A DNA stretch of 64,000 nt, from the NCBI GenBank assembly GCA_013350335.1, contig CM023533.1, positions 26,332,869 through 26,396,868 on the forward strand, written 5' to 3'. Position numbers and translations under genes: made by a program. How positions within the stretch are numbered: position 1 is the first letter of the stretch; each line of letters starts with the position of its first letter. Positions 49,201 through 61,266 of this stretch are shown here, piece by piece. The DNA is from Chimonanthus salicifolius (Eukaryota > Streptophyta > Magnoliopsida > Laurales > Calycanthaceae). Below the pieces are notes generated by a model that worked only from the letters and a program-made list of their open reading frames with translations, ran no database searches and had not been told where the DNA came from.

Positions 49201-52200
49201 CGACTCTCCTGATGCCTGTAGACAAAACGGACAAGCACTAACTATTGTTCTTCCTTTTTAACACAAGTTATCTTGAGTTAAGATTTTTCCCAATCTAGCA
49301 GTACAAACAAAACCAATTGCCTGCAGAGGAGCTTTGGAAGCCCAAATTTTTGGGTTGATAGTCAGAGTGTTCATAGGTGACAACCGCCAAGAAAGGAAGG
49401 ACTTTACCGAGAAAACTCCAGTTCTGTCAGGCCACCAAAGAAGATTGTCCTCCATGTTGGTGTGAATTCTGAAGGACGATATTGTGTGTAGGAGGTCTGC
49501 AAAGGCATCAATATCTAAGTCACGGCGAAGAGGATGTCCCAAACAACTTGTTTTCCGCTGATGGAGTAGAAGCTTGATATACTCCCTCGGGGGCTAAGAG
49601 AGAGACGGTAAAGAGTAGGAAACCGAGAAGCCAACGTGGAACTATCACACTAAGAATCAGTCCAAAACTTAATTCTGTCACCACGGCTTACCTTGAATTG
49701 ATTTTTTCTTTAAACTTGTTAACACAAGCTGCGATAGCGCGCCACATACTGGAAAGTCTGTACAGGACAGGGTTGATGTCCCATCCACAATTACCCAAAC
49801 TATTCTTACTGATCAAAATAGCCTTCTAAGGTGAATTTCCTTCAGACCCTAATCTCCAAAGCCACTTGGTAAGAAGAGCAGTATTAACGGCTTTAATAGG
49901 ACGCACCCCTAGGCCACCAGCAGTCGTAGGGAGGCATACTTGATCCCAGCTTGCAAGATGATATTTCCTCATGTCCTCATGGTCACCCCAAAGAAAGTTT
50001 TTCACGATCTTTTCCATTGACTGAATGACTTTGTTGGACCTGAAAGCTGATAGATAGTAGACCGGTAGGGCATTAAGGACAAACTTAAGAAGAGTGATTC
50101 TTCCGTCGAATGATAAAAATTTCCTCTCCATGAGGCCAGACATTTGCTGAACTTATAGATAATAGGTTCCCACTGCGAGTATCGCGGAGACCCAATGCAA
50201 AGAGGTAGACCCAAATAAGTAGATGGAAGGAGCGACGGTGAACATCCCAACAATTCCGCAAGACAAGAAAGCTCAGTGTTGCCCAAATTGATGCCATAGA
50301 CTTCACTCTTTAGGTAATTTATCTTGAGGGAGGAAGATAACTCAAACCATCTGAGTAAAGGCCAAAGAATCATTATAAACTCCTCAGTAGCCTCACAAAA
50401 AATGATAATGTCATCCACATACTGTAAATGGTGGATTTGCAAAGAAGAGGCGCCAATGTTGAAGCCATGGAGGAGGTTGAAATATGCTGCTTTAGAAAGA
50501 AGAAGGCTTAGAGATTCCACAACCATGGTGAATTGAGCAAGAGAGAGAGGGTCATCTTGACGAATGCCTCTGGAGCTTTTGAAGAATCCTTTGGATGACC
50601 TGTTAATGATAATCGAGAAATGAGCGGAAGATATACACTCAAACATCCATAAACACCATCTCTTGTTTCTCTTGTACTTATGTTTATGTTCTCTTTTCGA
50701 TTCTGAGTATAGTTCTCCTATACACTGGTCCTTCTTTTATACTACCCTCTTGTTTATGGAATCAAAGCTATTAATGTTTCAAAAAAAAAAAAAAATACTA
50801 GAAAGCACAAAAACTAGAAATTGCCAATCAACCATATCATAGGCTTTCTCCAAATCCAACTTGCAAATAATCCCTTTCTGTCGGGCCTTATGCTGGGAGT
50901 CAATACACTCATGAGCTGATATCAGTGTCGTGATTAACATTAGCTGAGTGAATCTTTTGCACTTCTGAAATTTCAAGGGCCCATTTACTTCATAGTTAAC
51001 ATTTAGTATGCACTTCTGAATTTTCTAAGGCCCCATTTACTTCATAATTAACATTTAGCAACATAATGTCTTTAGATAGTTCAAACATTAATTCTAATTT
51101 GTGTATTTATTATTTTCTTTTGACATGTCAACTTGACTTGAATTCCATCCTTTAAACTTGGCACAATATGTACTTGCCAAATGCATTGACAGATCTTTTG
51201 TATTTTTCAAAACAGCAACATTATAAGCTCTTGTGACATTAACATCAATTTTTGTTCTCTGTTTTTGTTCCTCCTCCCTTCTGATTAGCTAATGCCTAAT
51301 GGATATAAGATAATAAATTCTCAAAAAAAAAGAAGAGGAGGGATAGGCGATAAATTATGGTGGTGTTATCTTCTCTTTTTGCTTGAATCTGGTGATTCTG
51401 AATGTTTTCAAGTGATGATGTTTCAGAGGAAAAGGACATCACATCTGATTTGGCCTATTGGTGTAAGTCGTAAAACAGAAAGAAGATGATAAATTACAGT
51501 AATGCCATCTATCTTAGTTTACTTTAGGAGTGTTTCTCTTCCTTTCTCTCAATTATTAATTTTTAAATAATATGGAGAGGACTTAATTGTCAATTGGGTT
51601 GCTACTTGTTTCACTCTCTCTCTGTTTTTTTTTTTTTTTGGCGCGGACCAGGGGGGAGTGTTACTCTTTAAAGTGCCTGAGGAAAATTATTCACTAAATG
51701 TGGCTGCCATTCAGTTTTACATTACTGTATAATTCTTGAGCATTTTTGGCTCTCAACGATTTCTTCCTAGCATATAGCTTAATTACGGGATTAACATCAA
51801 CTTGATTGTTTATTGCAGCTTTTTCTTCAATGGTGGAGGGCAAAAATGAAGAAATGTCGACAACTGAGCTATCTGGTGGTGCTAGAATTCACTATATTTT
51901 CCAGTCGATCTTTGTCAAGAGTTTGGAGGTGTGTTTTGCTGCTTCTAATACTTCTAAAGTTGTCCTGTAATATCTCAAATTTCCGATGCTCAAACTTCCA
52001 AATGACTTCTGTCTTGGCCTGTGATTATGTGGAAGTTGAGGCACTTATAGCCATGTCATTTACATGAATGATACTTGGTTTCCATGTACCTTTCCATTTG
52101 GGATAATACACTCTGCTCAAAGTAACTTCTGAGATCTGTATCCATCTTTGCATGCTTAACCATTTTGTTGACTGGTCTAAGGTTCAGGAATTGGTGCCCT

Positions 52201-55200
52201 CCAACAGAATATTAGTAGTAGCTACCTGGACAAGAAGGTTGCTCCAAACTTCATAGTGTTAATGTGATTTGGAATCTCTTGCAGGAAGTAGATCCTTGTG
52301 ATGATTTAACTGATGAAGACATTCGCACTGCTATTCAGAATGCTACTGGTCCGAAAAGTGCTTTATTTGTACCCGATGTAGGTGTTCTAGAATGCTCCAT
52401 GATTTTTGAAGTCGAGATCTATATGTTTACAAAACCAACATCCCTTGCCCCTCTTTCCATTTGTGTGTTTACCCTTCATTTTTTAATGATAATGTGACTT
52501 GAACCACAACTTTTGAGGTTGCATAGTTAGCACTCAACAATTGTGCTGTGGGCACTAGCTAAAATAAATAACAATTTTTTTTTTCGGTTCATGTTGACAT
52601 GTGACAGTAACTGCTAACCTCTAAATCTTTAGGTGCCATTTGAAGTTCTTGTTCGAAGACAGATTGCTCGTTTGTTGGATCCAAGCCTTCAGTGTGCAAG
52701 GTTTATCTATGATGAATTGATTAAGGTCTAGTTCTTGCAGCTCATCTTTGTTTCCTAAAAGGGATTGTGTTCCAAAGTACAAATTCTAGCCAATACCGTT
52801 ATATGTTTTGCTTCTTGAGTTCTAAATCACATGGTTTCATTTCAGATGAGTCATCGATGTCTGTCTAGTGAACTGCAACGTTTTCCTGTGCTAAGAAAAC
52901 GCATGGATGAGGTTATTGGGAACTTCTTACGAGAAGGCCTAGAGCCATCAGAGACGATGATTGGACACATTATTGAAATGGAGGTACATTGAAGTTTGTA
53001 TATGTAGACTGTACAATGTATTAATCTTTGATGTGCATGTTTTGAATTATCTGTTTATGTGATTGTGAAAGCACGATCACCTTCATTCCAACATCCTGTA
53101 CCAAACTCGGATGTGGTCACTGGCAGTTATCTTTTGGTCTTCCCTTCAATGGGTTTTGTGATAGAGAGAGGGAAAGACTGCCACTAAAGTGGAAATCTTA
53201 AAAAAGGACAAGAGTTAAGAGTCCAGGAATTCCACCCATTACAATTTACAGGTTGTGTGATGACCATGACTAATGGCAGTGGCACCAAATTCAGTTTTAG
53301 TCTCTTGTGGGCATACATTTGAGTGATCATGTGAAATCTAAATATGCTTCATGCTCTGCTAAATTGCAAGTAATTTGACCCTTTTTGTTTGACCATTCAT
53401 CGTCATCTTTACTTGATCCTTTTATTTTTTTTCTTTTTTCTTTTTGATCCCCCTTCTTTGTTTCAAAATGCCATACTTTATATTGTGGAGTGCAAGAGAA
53501 CTTAGATCTAAGCTGGGATAAGTGAAGTAGAACTCTTAAATGATAACTCCATCTAGATGGGCTAAGACTTGGAATGTACTATTTGTCGCAGTCTAGCTAA
53601 GCATTTAAAAAAGACAGTAAGGGTTGCAAATACAAGGCAGTAGAAGACAGGTAGAGGCCAATTATGTCTTGGAATTGGCAACTGAAGACCATCTTGTGGA
53701 GTGATAGAGAACTTAGATCATTATTTAAAAACTCAAGCGAGTTGGTCCAAGAACTTGAATCTGTAGGATTTTGAGTTGAGCGAGTCAACAAGTTTTACCA
53801 AAATTTCTGGGTTGAGTTGAAGAACTTGTTTGAGTGGCTCCATTCAATCGGATTTTGAGTTAGGTTTGAGTTTTGAGTTTTTGAACAGTGACTTAGACCT
53901 ATGGTAGGTTAGTGGAGAAGCTATAGTGCAAGGACTCTCCGAGATGCGTCTCACTGATTTCACAGACATGCATCCATGTTGGACACTTGCACCCATTCTT
54001 CATGGATTCTTCAAGTACTTATTACATTGTTTTCCTAGATGAATAAAATGTTACAATATCTTTCTCCTGTTACAACCTGTCCTCTGAAGGCCTATTTAAA
54101 ATATTGATATGTTTATGTTGTTGCCAGTCTGTTGGCTTTTCCTGTGATTCTTCTGTTTCTTTTTATTGTTGCTTCCTTGTATCTGCACCTTTGGTGCCTT
54201 TATTCTATTAATATATGAACCATTTAAAAAAAAGATATGTTTATGTTACTTAATTTTTAGAGTAAAACTAATATATTATTTTCTATGAATGCTATTTTTA
54301 CACTTCATTTTCATTTGAAATAAATTTAGATTTAAATTTATTTAGATATGGTTTTGTGTCGCTGTGTCTTATGTTTTTTAGTTTGCTTAGTCCAACGCCT
54401 TGCACCGATGTCAGACTTGGACACTCGCACTCATACCCATGCAACTTAATGGAGAAGTTGAACTCATAAAAATGATAACATATGGATCTATTGAGACTTG
54501 AATGTACTGTTTGTCCTATTATGAAAAAAAAAAATTTGTGGAATGATGTTGAATATTGCAATGGATGGTTCACTCAGAACTAGTTTGATTGTTGTTTAAG
54601 TCTGGTCTGACAAGTAATATTAGTTTCATGGTAAAGAAGTTGGAAATACTTGAGGTGGTCAAAAAATAAAAAATTTAGAAAGGAATAACAAATTGTTTTC
54701 TAAATGAGAAATGATCCTATGTTGTCATCCTAATGATAAGGATGAGAACAATTGGTGGCATTTAGGACATGGGCCCATTGATGGAAAATCTGAAACTGTT
54801 CATCAATTTTTACACGCGTTATTCATCATATTTTGTCAAAATGTTTTTTTCACCTTTGATTAATCAAATGAGAGGGGTGTGATGAACTTTATACATCTTC
54901 TAGTCCAGTTCTTTTCATTTGATCCATCCAACAACGAGTCCAATAATTTCATAAAGGGTTTTTTTTTTTTAAGTCCAAGGTATCGAGGCCTCTTAAAGCA
55001 CTTGACTAAGTCTTTGGGGCATGTGCAAACCTTCCTATCCACACACACCAGGTAAAACTAGGGGGAGTGGCCCTTATATGTTGAGAGTGGAGCTTGAACC
55101 CAGAACCTCCCACAACTTATTGGAGTTCTTAACCGTCAAGCCAACCCTCACGGGTTAATAATTTCATTAAGTTTGAAAATAGACATCTCTAAACACGTGT

Positions 55201-58200
55201 ATAGAATTAATGGAAATTTTAAATTTTAATAAGTGGACCCCAAATGTCTACATTTGGTGGCATCGTTACCATTAGGATGACACAATAGGATCATTCCTCT
55301 TTGTAAATGGGAAAATGGTAATCCAAAAATAATTGTTTATTGTTAAAAAAAATCCAAAAAAGTTGTTTGCAAGTTAAACCCCCTACATCAGCACGAGAAA
55401 AAGACAAGATGAGAATCCATAAAAAAAAAAGAAAGAAAAAGAAAAAAGGATTAAGAGCAAGAGCTAAAATATTGACATGTATCTTATCTACTAAACAATA
55501 TGAGTTTTCAACAAAAGCTTTGAACATTAACTGGAATCTTCATGATTCTGCAACTCAAGCCTTTCGAAAATATAAGTTTCATCTCGGTCAGTTCCAAACC
55601 TTCATGAGTGACTCATCAATGATTATGGTTATTATTATAAATTTGCATGAACTTTACACCCGTTTATATGGTAATTCTATCCAGAACCTTCATATCTTCA
55701 TCTCACATCATTATTTCGATATTTTGATATTTCATAGATGGATTATATAAACACTTCACATTCAAATTTTATTGGTGGGAGTAAAGCTGTAGAGATTGCA
55801 CTGCAGCAAGTAAAGTCTTCTAGGTTACCTGCATCTCTTCCCAAAATGAAGGTACAATTTTGTCTTGCCTTGGTCTCAGCAAAAAAATTCCTTGCACTTA
55901 ATGCATGGTGCAAGCTCTTACAAGTATTCCATTTAAATATTGACTCATTACATGGGTTCCAGGATACAGCAGACTTGGATAAATTACAAGCATCAGAAAA
56001 AAGTCAGAAATCTCGAGCTTTACTTGCTAGATCCACTGCAAATGGCAATGTTGCTGATCAAGTATGGTGATGTTTGTATATGCACAAATTTTGCAATTTT
56101 CCAGTTAAGTTGTTGCGAATCCTTGACAATATTCCTTAATCTTGTTTGTTTCCTTTTCTCCCCCTCCCTCATGGCCTCTGGGGATGCCAAGTAGGGAGTT
56201 CGACCTGTTGCAGATAATGGACCTGTGCCAGCAGGTACTGTTCTTCCGTGTATTTTCTTTTGATTGGTGCTATACAGATCATATTCAATGCTAGGGTCTA
56301 GGTTGAATTTTTCTGGCTGTCTCATGTTTGATCTATGTAATTCCTTATATGCTGAAGCCTTAACACTCCCTCCAAGGTTGATGGCTTAAATTCCATATCT
56401 CAAGCATCCGTGATTGTAAACAATTAGATATAGAGAAATAATCCAACTGAAGCATTTTGTCAGTAGCATTTGAGGAATGTGAACTCCACCTTCTTGCCAA
56501 CTGACCCTCAATTGGGTTGGTATGTATCCTCATTGTGTTCATCCAACTGTGGGTTTCGTATTGGGTGGATAAGGTGGTAGGAGCATGTTTAATAAGTTAT
56601 CTTGCCTATCATCTATTCCATTCAACAGTCAGCCCACTTTATACAGAAGCCAATGAGGGGAGGTTGTGAAGGTGTGACAATCCGACCCTACCCTATCACA
56701 ATATTGTCCGCTTTGGGCTCCACGAGCCCTCACTGTTGCTCCCAAAAGGCCTCATGCTAGGAGGAAGGATACCACTTATATACAAGGGGAATTTCTAACT
56801 CAACTGGCAATGTGGGACTTTGGCACTCTCTAGGGCTGGGTATTACAACATACCCCCCTTAAAGCCAGAGCCGTCCCCGGTTCTGCACACATAACAACCA
56901 AGCCCACACCCTCAGGCAAAGGGTTGAACCATTCTCTGATACCATTTGTAACGACCTGTCCCGCTAGCATGATATTGTCCACTCTGGGCCTCACACACGG
57001 CCCGCACGGCTTTCAATTGGTGAGCCAACTCATTGTTACTCTCAAAAGGCTTGATGCTAGAAAAAGGAAGGCTACCACTTATATATCAGGGAATTTCTAA
57101 TGCAACTGGCAATGTGAGACTTTGGCACCCTCTAGGGCGAGGTATTATAGAAGGTGTGGGATCTGCATGGCCCAAATGCTAAGCAAGACACTTATTCTTG
57201 GGAATGATAATGATACATCAATTGACAATTTATCTTGACGACAATTAGTTCTCTGTTTGAAAATTTGGCAAGGGATACAATGTATTCTGTGGTTTGTTTT
57301 GATGCATGGGACTGTAATAATAACAATCAAAATCACAATGACATCATTAATAATAACAATGAGGGCGACCACTTTTGTCTCATCATGTGATATAAAAACA
57401 AGCCATATTGATATATATTGCATTCAAGCTATAAAATTTAATGGTTCTCAGTTTAGTTTCATATATTAACCTGAATATTAATCAGGAAATACCTCTGGAC
57501 CAAGTTGGGGAATTTCATCTATTTTTGGCAGTGGTGACAACCGCACTGCTGCTAGAGACACCTCAGTTAGCAAACCAAATGGCGAACTTGTTCATGCTAT
57601 GGAGCATGCCACTTCCTTGATCCAGTTGAAAGAGGTTAGCCTACATGGCATGCATTCTACATTGGTACCATCTTACTATATTTGTGGCTTATTTCATGAT
57701 AACCAGCATCTGATTGACCTCTTATATGTCTCAGCCTCCCTCCATTTTGAGGCCCTCAGAAACTCATACAGAGACAGAGGCAGTTGAAATTACTGTTACA
57801 AAATTGCTGTTGAAATCATATTATGATATTGTCAGAAAGAATATTGAAGACTCTGTGCCTAAAGCAATCATGCACTTCCTGGTAAGCTCATTTATTACTT
57901 TTTTAAGAGTTCAAGCCTCTCTTTTTGAGTTTTTGTTTTTGGAAAGTCATCAATTTTATTCCTCAAAGAAAAAATACAGTACAGAATGCGACAGAATCAA
58001 AACAGCCTCATTATCATAACTTAAACACCCTTATGCTCCCGAAGCATGCCATTGTTCCATGAGATTTCATTGTGCATCCTACACTATTCGTTTATAATGT
58101 ACAAACACAATGATCAATCAGTTATGTTGTGTGGTCTTATTTATTTATTTATCTTTATGATGCTTGAAATCCACACTGAACTCTCTGAGCCCGATGTTGC

Positions 58201-60762
58201 TTGGTTCTACTCAATTATAGCACCTTACATGCTTGACAAAATAGGGACCTCCTTCCTGAGATGTGTTCTCTAGATTAACTTGGATTTTTTTTTTTTCTAC
58301 TCATTCTTATTAATTTGGCTTGATGCAGCTCCAATGTGATTGTCATTTGTGACATTAAGATATTAATGATTTTGTTTGTGCGTTCTGAATTACCTTCTAC
58401 CTCTATTTTTAGAAGAAGGTAACTTATTTATTTATTATTTATTGCTATTACCTAATACTAGTGCATACTCAGGTATCCTACATACAACCATAACAATGAC
58501 GTGGATGGTCTCATGTGCATTTTCTCCTCCTGTGATTATAAGTTATTATGAAATGCTAAAGCCAACAAAATTCACAGTATCTGTTTAAGAAGCACCATTT
58601 TTAAGTCTTCCCAATGTTTTGATGTTGCCCAGAATACCATTCACTTTAGTACTGTACTGAATTCTTGTCATTGTTGATTATCACATTTGTGTTTGGAGAC
58701 TATACCTTGGGTTAAATGATGAGAATGAGTTAATTTGAATGATCTTCATTTTTTGAGAAAATCCTTGTTTGGAGTCTTTGTTTGTTATTGCAACTCTTCT
58801 CAAATAATTTGATTTTATGCATCACACGAACTAGTAATTTTTTTGTATTGTCCAGGTCAACCATACAAAGAGAGAGCTGCACAATGTCTTCATTCGGAAA
58901 CTCTACAGGTACTATGCTACTTCAAAAATCTGTTCAGGGTTAGGCTTGATTTGGCTCCTCACCATCTTGTTGGCAGACAGTATCCTCCTAAACTGTTAAC
59001 CAAAAGTGTTTGCAAAGGGGGAAAATCACATAATTTCAGGAATTAGCCAACTCAAATAATTTTTTTAATGTAAAGATATGCTTTTTCCACGTATACATTT
59101 AATGATTTTGTTGTACCAGTCTAGGTATTCAGTCTGAAACTGAATGGTTAGAGAGCCTGGTTTATATGCTAATTGTATTATTCTATATGTCCTTTATATA
59201 TGAGCAGAGAGAATCTATTTGAGGAGATGATGCAAGAACCAGAGGAGGTAGCTACCAAGAGGAAGAGGACTCGTGAAACATTGCGGGTTTTGCAGCAGGC
59301 TTTCCGGGTGAGTGCCAACTGTGCATGCTGGTCCTGGAGGATAATGTATTTATATTTACTATGCTAACCTTTTTATAATGTCACAAGTTCCACTATCGTA
59401 ACCATAAACATGTGAAGCCAAATCTCTTGCTTAGATGCCATCCTAGTACTTTCGTTGTTCCACTCATCAAGTTTGCCTAATAGGTAGAGAAGCAATGGTC
59501 CAACTACCTGCATTCAGAATATGTCTGGTCCACCCAATTAATGGATCAGCTTGCAATCTGGCGGAATATCCAGTGGGTCTTGCTTGATTAGTCTGCACGT
59601 CCATGAGTAGCAGCATTTGTGATGTTGAGTGTGGGTTTATTAGACTTTAATCAGTTTGTCTTGGGGACCTTTTGGATCCTTAGAACTCTTTCTGGGGTGT
59701 GGCATTTGGTGGAATGAGGAAATATGCTTTTATGAGGGTGTTCAACTTGGGTGGGTCGGGTCTGGCCCTAAGTCATTTCAGGCTAGGGCCTGGATTGAAA
59801 ATATATGGCCTGCTCTCAGATTGAGCCCATGCAACCTAAACTTTTTGAAATCGGGCATGGATCCTAAAAAATAAATAATAGCCTACATAGGGTGTCTGGT
59901 TTTCGGGACGTTAATTTAGTCTAAATCAATTACTTCTGTTAGTTTATAACATTAAGAGACAGTTATTCATTGTTTTTTTTTTTTGCACAATTTTCATTAT
60001 CATTTAAACCGAAATTATTTTCATGTCAAACAAATCATCATTTTATAGCCACTAATTTTATTACATCTTTCACATTAATTAAGTCTTCAAGTCATTACTT
60101 CACATGTAATGGGCTTATCATAAAAAGTCTAAACAAATGAACTCCAACATGAAATGGTTGGGCCTGACCCAAGTTGCTCCCCTAGTTATTATTGTCCCAA
60201 CATGAAAAGATTTTGGGAAGGGTCACAAGGGCCCACCTCTACCTCAGTAGTTGTGGATTTAAAAAGATACTCAAAGTCTTTTTAAAGAACTCTTCTTTGG
60301 AATTTACATAAAATAACTGTTGCCCTTCTCTGTCAATTCTAGGGTGTGAGCCAAAAAGCAGAACTATAGCACCAGAGTTTTGAATTTGAATTTTTGGGTT
60401 TCGGGGGCTCTTCGCTTTTAGAGTTCCAAGGATCCAAATGAACTATGATGCTTCTTGTAATTTGCATTCACTGATTTTCTTTCCTGTGATAGACTTTGGA
60501 TGAATTGCCGCTTGAAGCTGAAACCGCTGCAAGAGGATATAGTCTGGGATCAGATCCTACAGGATTGCCAAAGATACATGGGCTTCCTGCATCATCGTTT
60601 TATTCAACAAGTGCTGATTATAGTTCTTCAACGGCTTCACCCAGGAACCCGAAGCCAAGAAAGTCATCCCACTCAGGAGAACTACAGTCTTCACTGCATT
60701 CAAACTATGATGCTAATGTACATCACTCGGGGCTGGGGTCCTATCCCACCGTAGAAGTGTAA
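43268..60762 (+). CDS. DRP3: Dynamin-related protein 3 (mitochondrial and peroxisomal fission GTPase)
   Basis: Twenty exons: 43268-43675, 45613-45895, 46015-46043, 46179-46280, 47359-47427, 47517-47576, 47918-48031, 48637-48685, 51819-51928, 52285-52377, 52633-52725, 52846-52983, 55738-55851, 55963-56061, 56195-56234, 57486-57634, 57735-57881, 58856-58908, 59208-59307 and 60493-60762. All introns are GT-AG and phases join into 839 residues, against about 780-810 for Arabidopsis DRP3A/B. GTPase motifs are G1 GSQSSGKS (57-64), G2 Thr84 in ICTRRP, G3 DLPG (170-173) and G4 TKLD (239-242). The middle/stalk region covers roughly 320-560 and includes [15 protein letters not shown] (from 517). The GTPase effector domain is about 635-755 ([20 protein letters not shown], then [14 protein letters not shown]). 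There is no PH or proline-rich domain, as expected for DRP3, and the Ser-rich C-terminal tail is typical of the clade. The protein assembles around mitochondria and peroxisomes to divide them. Introns 1, 8, 12, 15 and 19 carry transposon insertions. DRP3A and DRP3B cannot be told apart here. Confidence 0.95.
44069..44129 (-). mobile_element. 61-bp LINE-type tail insertion in DRP3 intron 1
   Basis: CCATAGTGA is repeated exactly at 44060-44068 and 44130-44138. On the minus strand the insert reads CCCTCCTTTTGTAAACCTTC, then GTGAATAAAATAG, TTATCTTTC and an A run, like the 3' end of a polyadenylated retroposon. Confidence 0.8.
48732..50980 (-). mobile_element. 5'-truncated, broken LINE in DRP3 intron 8, antisense to the gene
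   Basis: Minus-strand fragments in order: [15 protein letters not shown] (about 50815-50870, reverse transcriptase block), then [11 protein letters not shown] and QYVDDIIIF (active-site YVDD) at 50150-50600, then the thumb-like region [20 protein letters not shown] and FLWGD (49826-50143), then a zf-RVT-like segment [13 protein letters not shown] and [12 protein letters not shown] (49258-49542). The 3' end has an A tail (T run 48732-48745). Frameshifts split the frames and the first glycine of the usual RQGDP is Asp. The endonuclease and ORF1 are missing. It is inactive and spliced out with the intron. Confidence 0.9.
50690..50795 (+). mobile_element. Foreign 3' tail nested in the LINE, opposite strand
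   Basis: Between the reverse transcriptase pieces DMVDWQFL and [12 protein letters not shown] lies about 105 bp that reads on the plus strand CTACCCTCTTGTTTATGGAA, AGCTATTAATGTTTC and then 15 A residues (50781-50795). It resembles the polyadenylated end of another retroposon inserted into the LINE. Its left boundary is uncertain. Confidence 0.6.
50959..51061. repeat. 51-bp tandem duplication at the upstream edge of the LINE
   Basis: GCACTTCTGAA followed by CCCATTTACTTCATA and TTAACATTTAG occurs at 50959 and 51010. The first copy overlaps the 5' edge of the LINE fragment, so the duplication may have arisen at or after that insertion. Confidence 0.8.
54120..54233 (+). mobile_element. Severely 5'-truncated LINE 3' end in DRP3 intron 12
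   Basis: A 114-bp insert with an exact 14-bp duplication GATATGTTTATGTT (54106-54119 and 54234-54247). It ends TATTAATATATGAACCAT followed by an A run. The same words end the antisense LINE at 48732 (reverse complement), so both come from one LINE family. Confidence 0.88.
54957..55156 (-). mobile_element. tRNA-derived SINE in DRP3 intron 12, minus strand
   Basis: Flanked by AATAATTTCATAAAG (54942-54956) and AATAATTTCATTAAG (55157-55171), 14 of 15 matching. On the minus strand it reads GAGGGTTGGCTTGACGGTTA (A-box), GGTTCTGGGTTCAAGCTCC (B-box), then a body and an A tail (T run near 54959-54970). Confidence 0.85.
56673..57149 (-). mobile_element. Complete TRIM (miniature LTR retrotransposon) in DRP3 intron 15
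   Basis: Two direct terminal repeats (56673-56847 and 56947-57149), each starting TGT and sharing long words (ACCACTTATATA, AACTGGCAATGTG, TTTGGCAC, TCTAGGGC), flank an internal part of only about 100 bp. A perfect 5-bp target duplication GAAGG occurs at 56668-56672 and 57150-57154. On the minus strand, TGGTATCAGAG (complement of 56934-56944) lies 2 nt from one LTR, the usual primer-binding site for initiator Met-tRNA, and AAGGGGGGTATG next to the other LTR is a polypurine tract. There is no coding region, so mobility would need proteins from other elements. Confidence 0.92.
59734..60184. mobile_element. hAT-like MITE, GGGTCGG family, copy 4 (DRP3 intron 19)
   Basis: Starts GAGGGTGTTCAACTTGGG and ends GACCCAAGTTGCTCCCCTA, which pair as inverted ends around CAACTTGGGTC. 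Flanks GCTTTTAT and GTTATTAT match at 6 of 8. It carries GGGTCGGG and GGGCCTG words. It lies entirely within the last DRP3 intron. Confidence 0.7.
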
Positions 60763-60908
60763 GGAGGTACTAGTAGGTTTCCTTTTTGACGACATGGAAG
60801 TAATTTTTTAGAGGGTGGGTTGGTCTCTTGATATGTGCAGACATTGACCATTCTTGATGAAGGTGAAATAATACATACCTTGACAAGATAAATTGAAGTC
60901 TAGAGCCA

Positions 60909-61266
60909 GCTTGATTTGTATGATATATTCCATTTTTTTTTTCTTTCTGTTTTCATCTGCAATGTGATGAAACCTGCTCTATTTGAAATTTTGGATTACA
61001 GGGGATTTTTCCCCCATGACAAGAATAAATGAAATGAGGGTTTGCTGCAATTGGATTTATTCATTTCAGGGTGTGTTTGATTTCAACTATGAACAAGTCG
61101 GATGTCTGCTTGATTTGTATGATATATTCCATTTTTTTTTCCTTTTTCCATTGTCATCTGCTCCAGGGACCAAGGTATTTGAAATTTTGGATTACAGGGG
61201 CTGTTTTCCCCATGACAAAAATAAATTAAATGAGGGTTTGCTGCAGTTGGATTTATTCATTTCAGG
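60909..61266 (+). repeat. Duplicated segment downstream of the DRP3 stop
   Basis: Copy 1 (60909-61070) and copy 2 (61108-61266) share GCTTGATTTGTATGATATAT, TATTTGAAATTTTGGATTAC, CCCCATGACAA, GAGGGTTTGCTGCA and TTGGATTTATTCATTTCAGG, 199 bp apart. They begin about 150 bp after the stop codon, so probably within the 3' UTR. Each copy contains an AATAAA (61023 and 61220 regions), which could duplicate the poly(A) signal. Confidence 0.9.
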
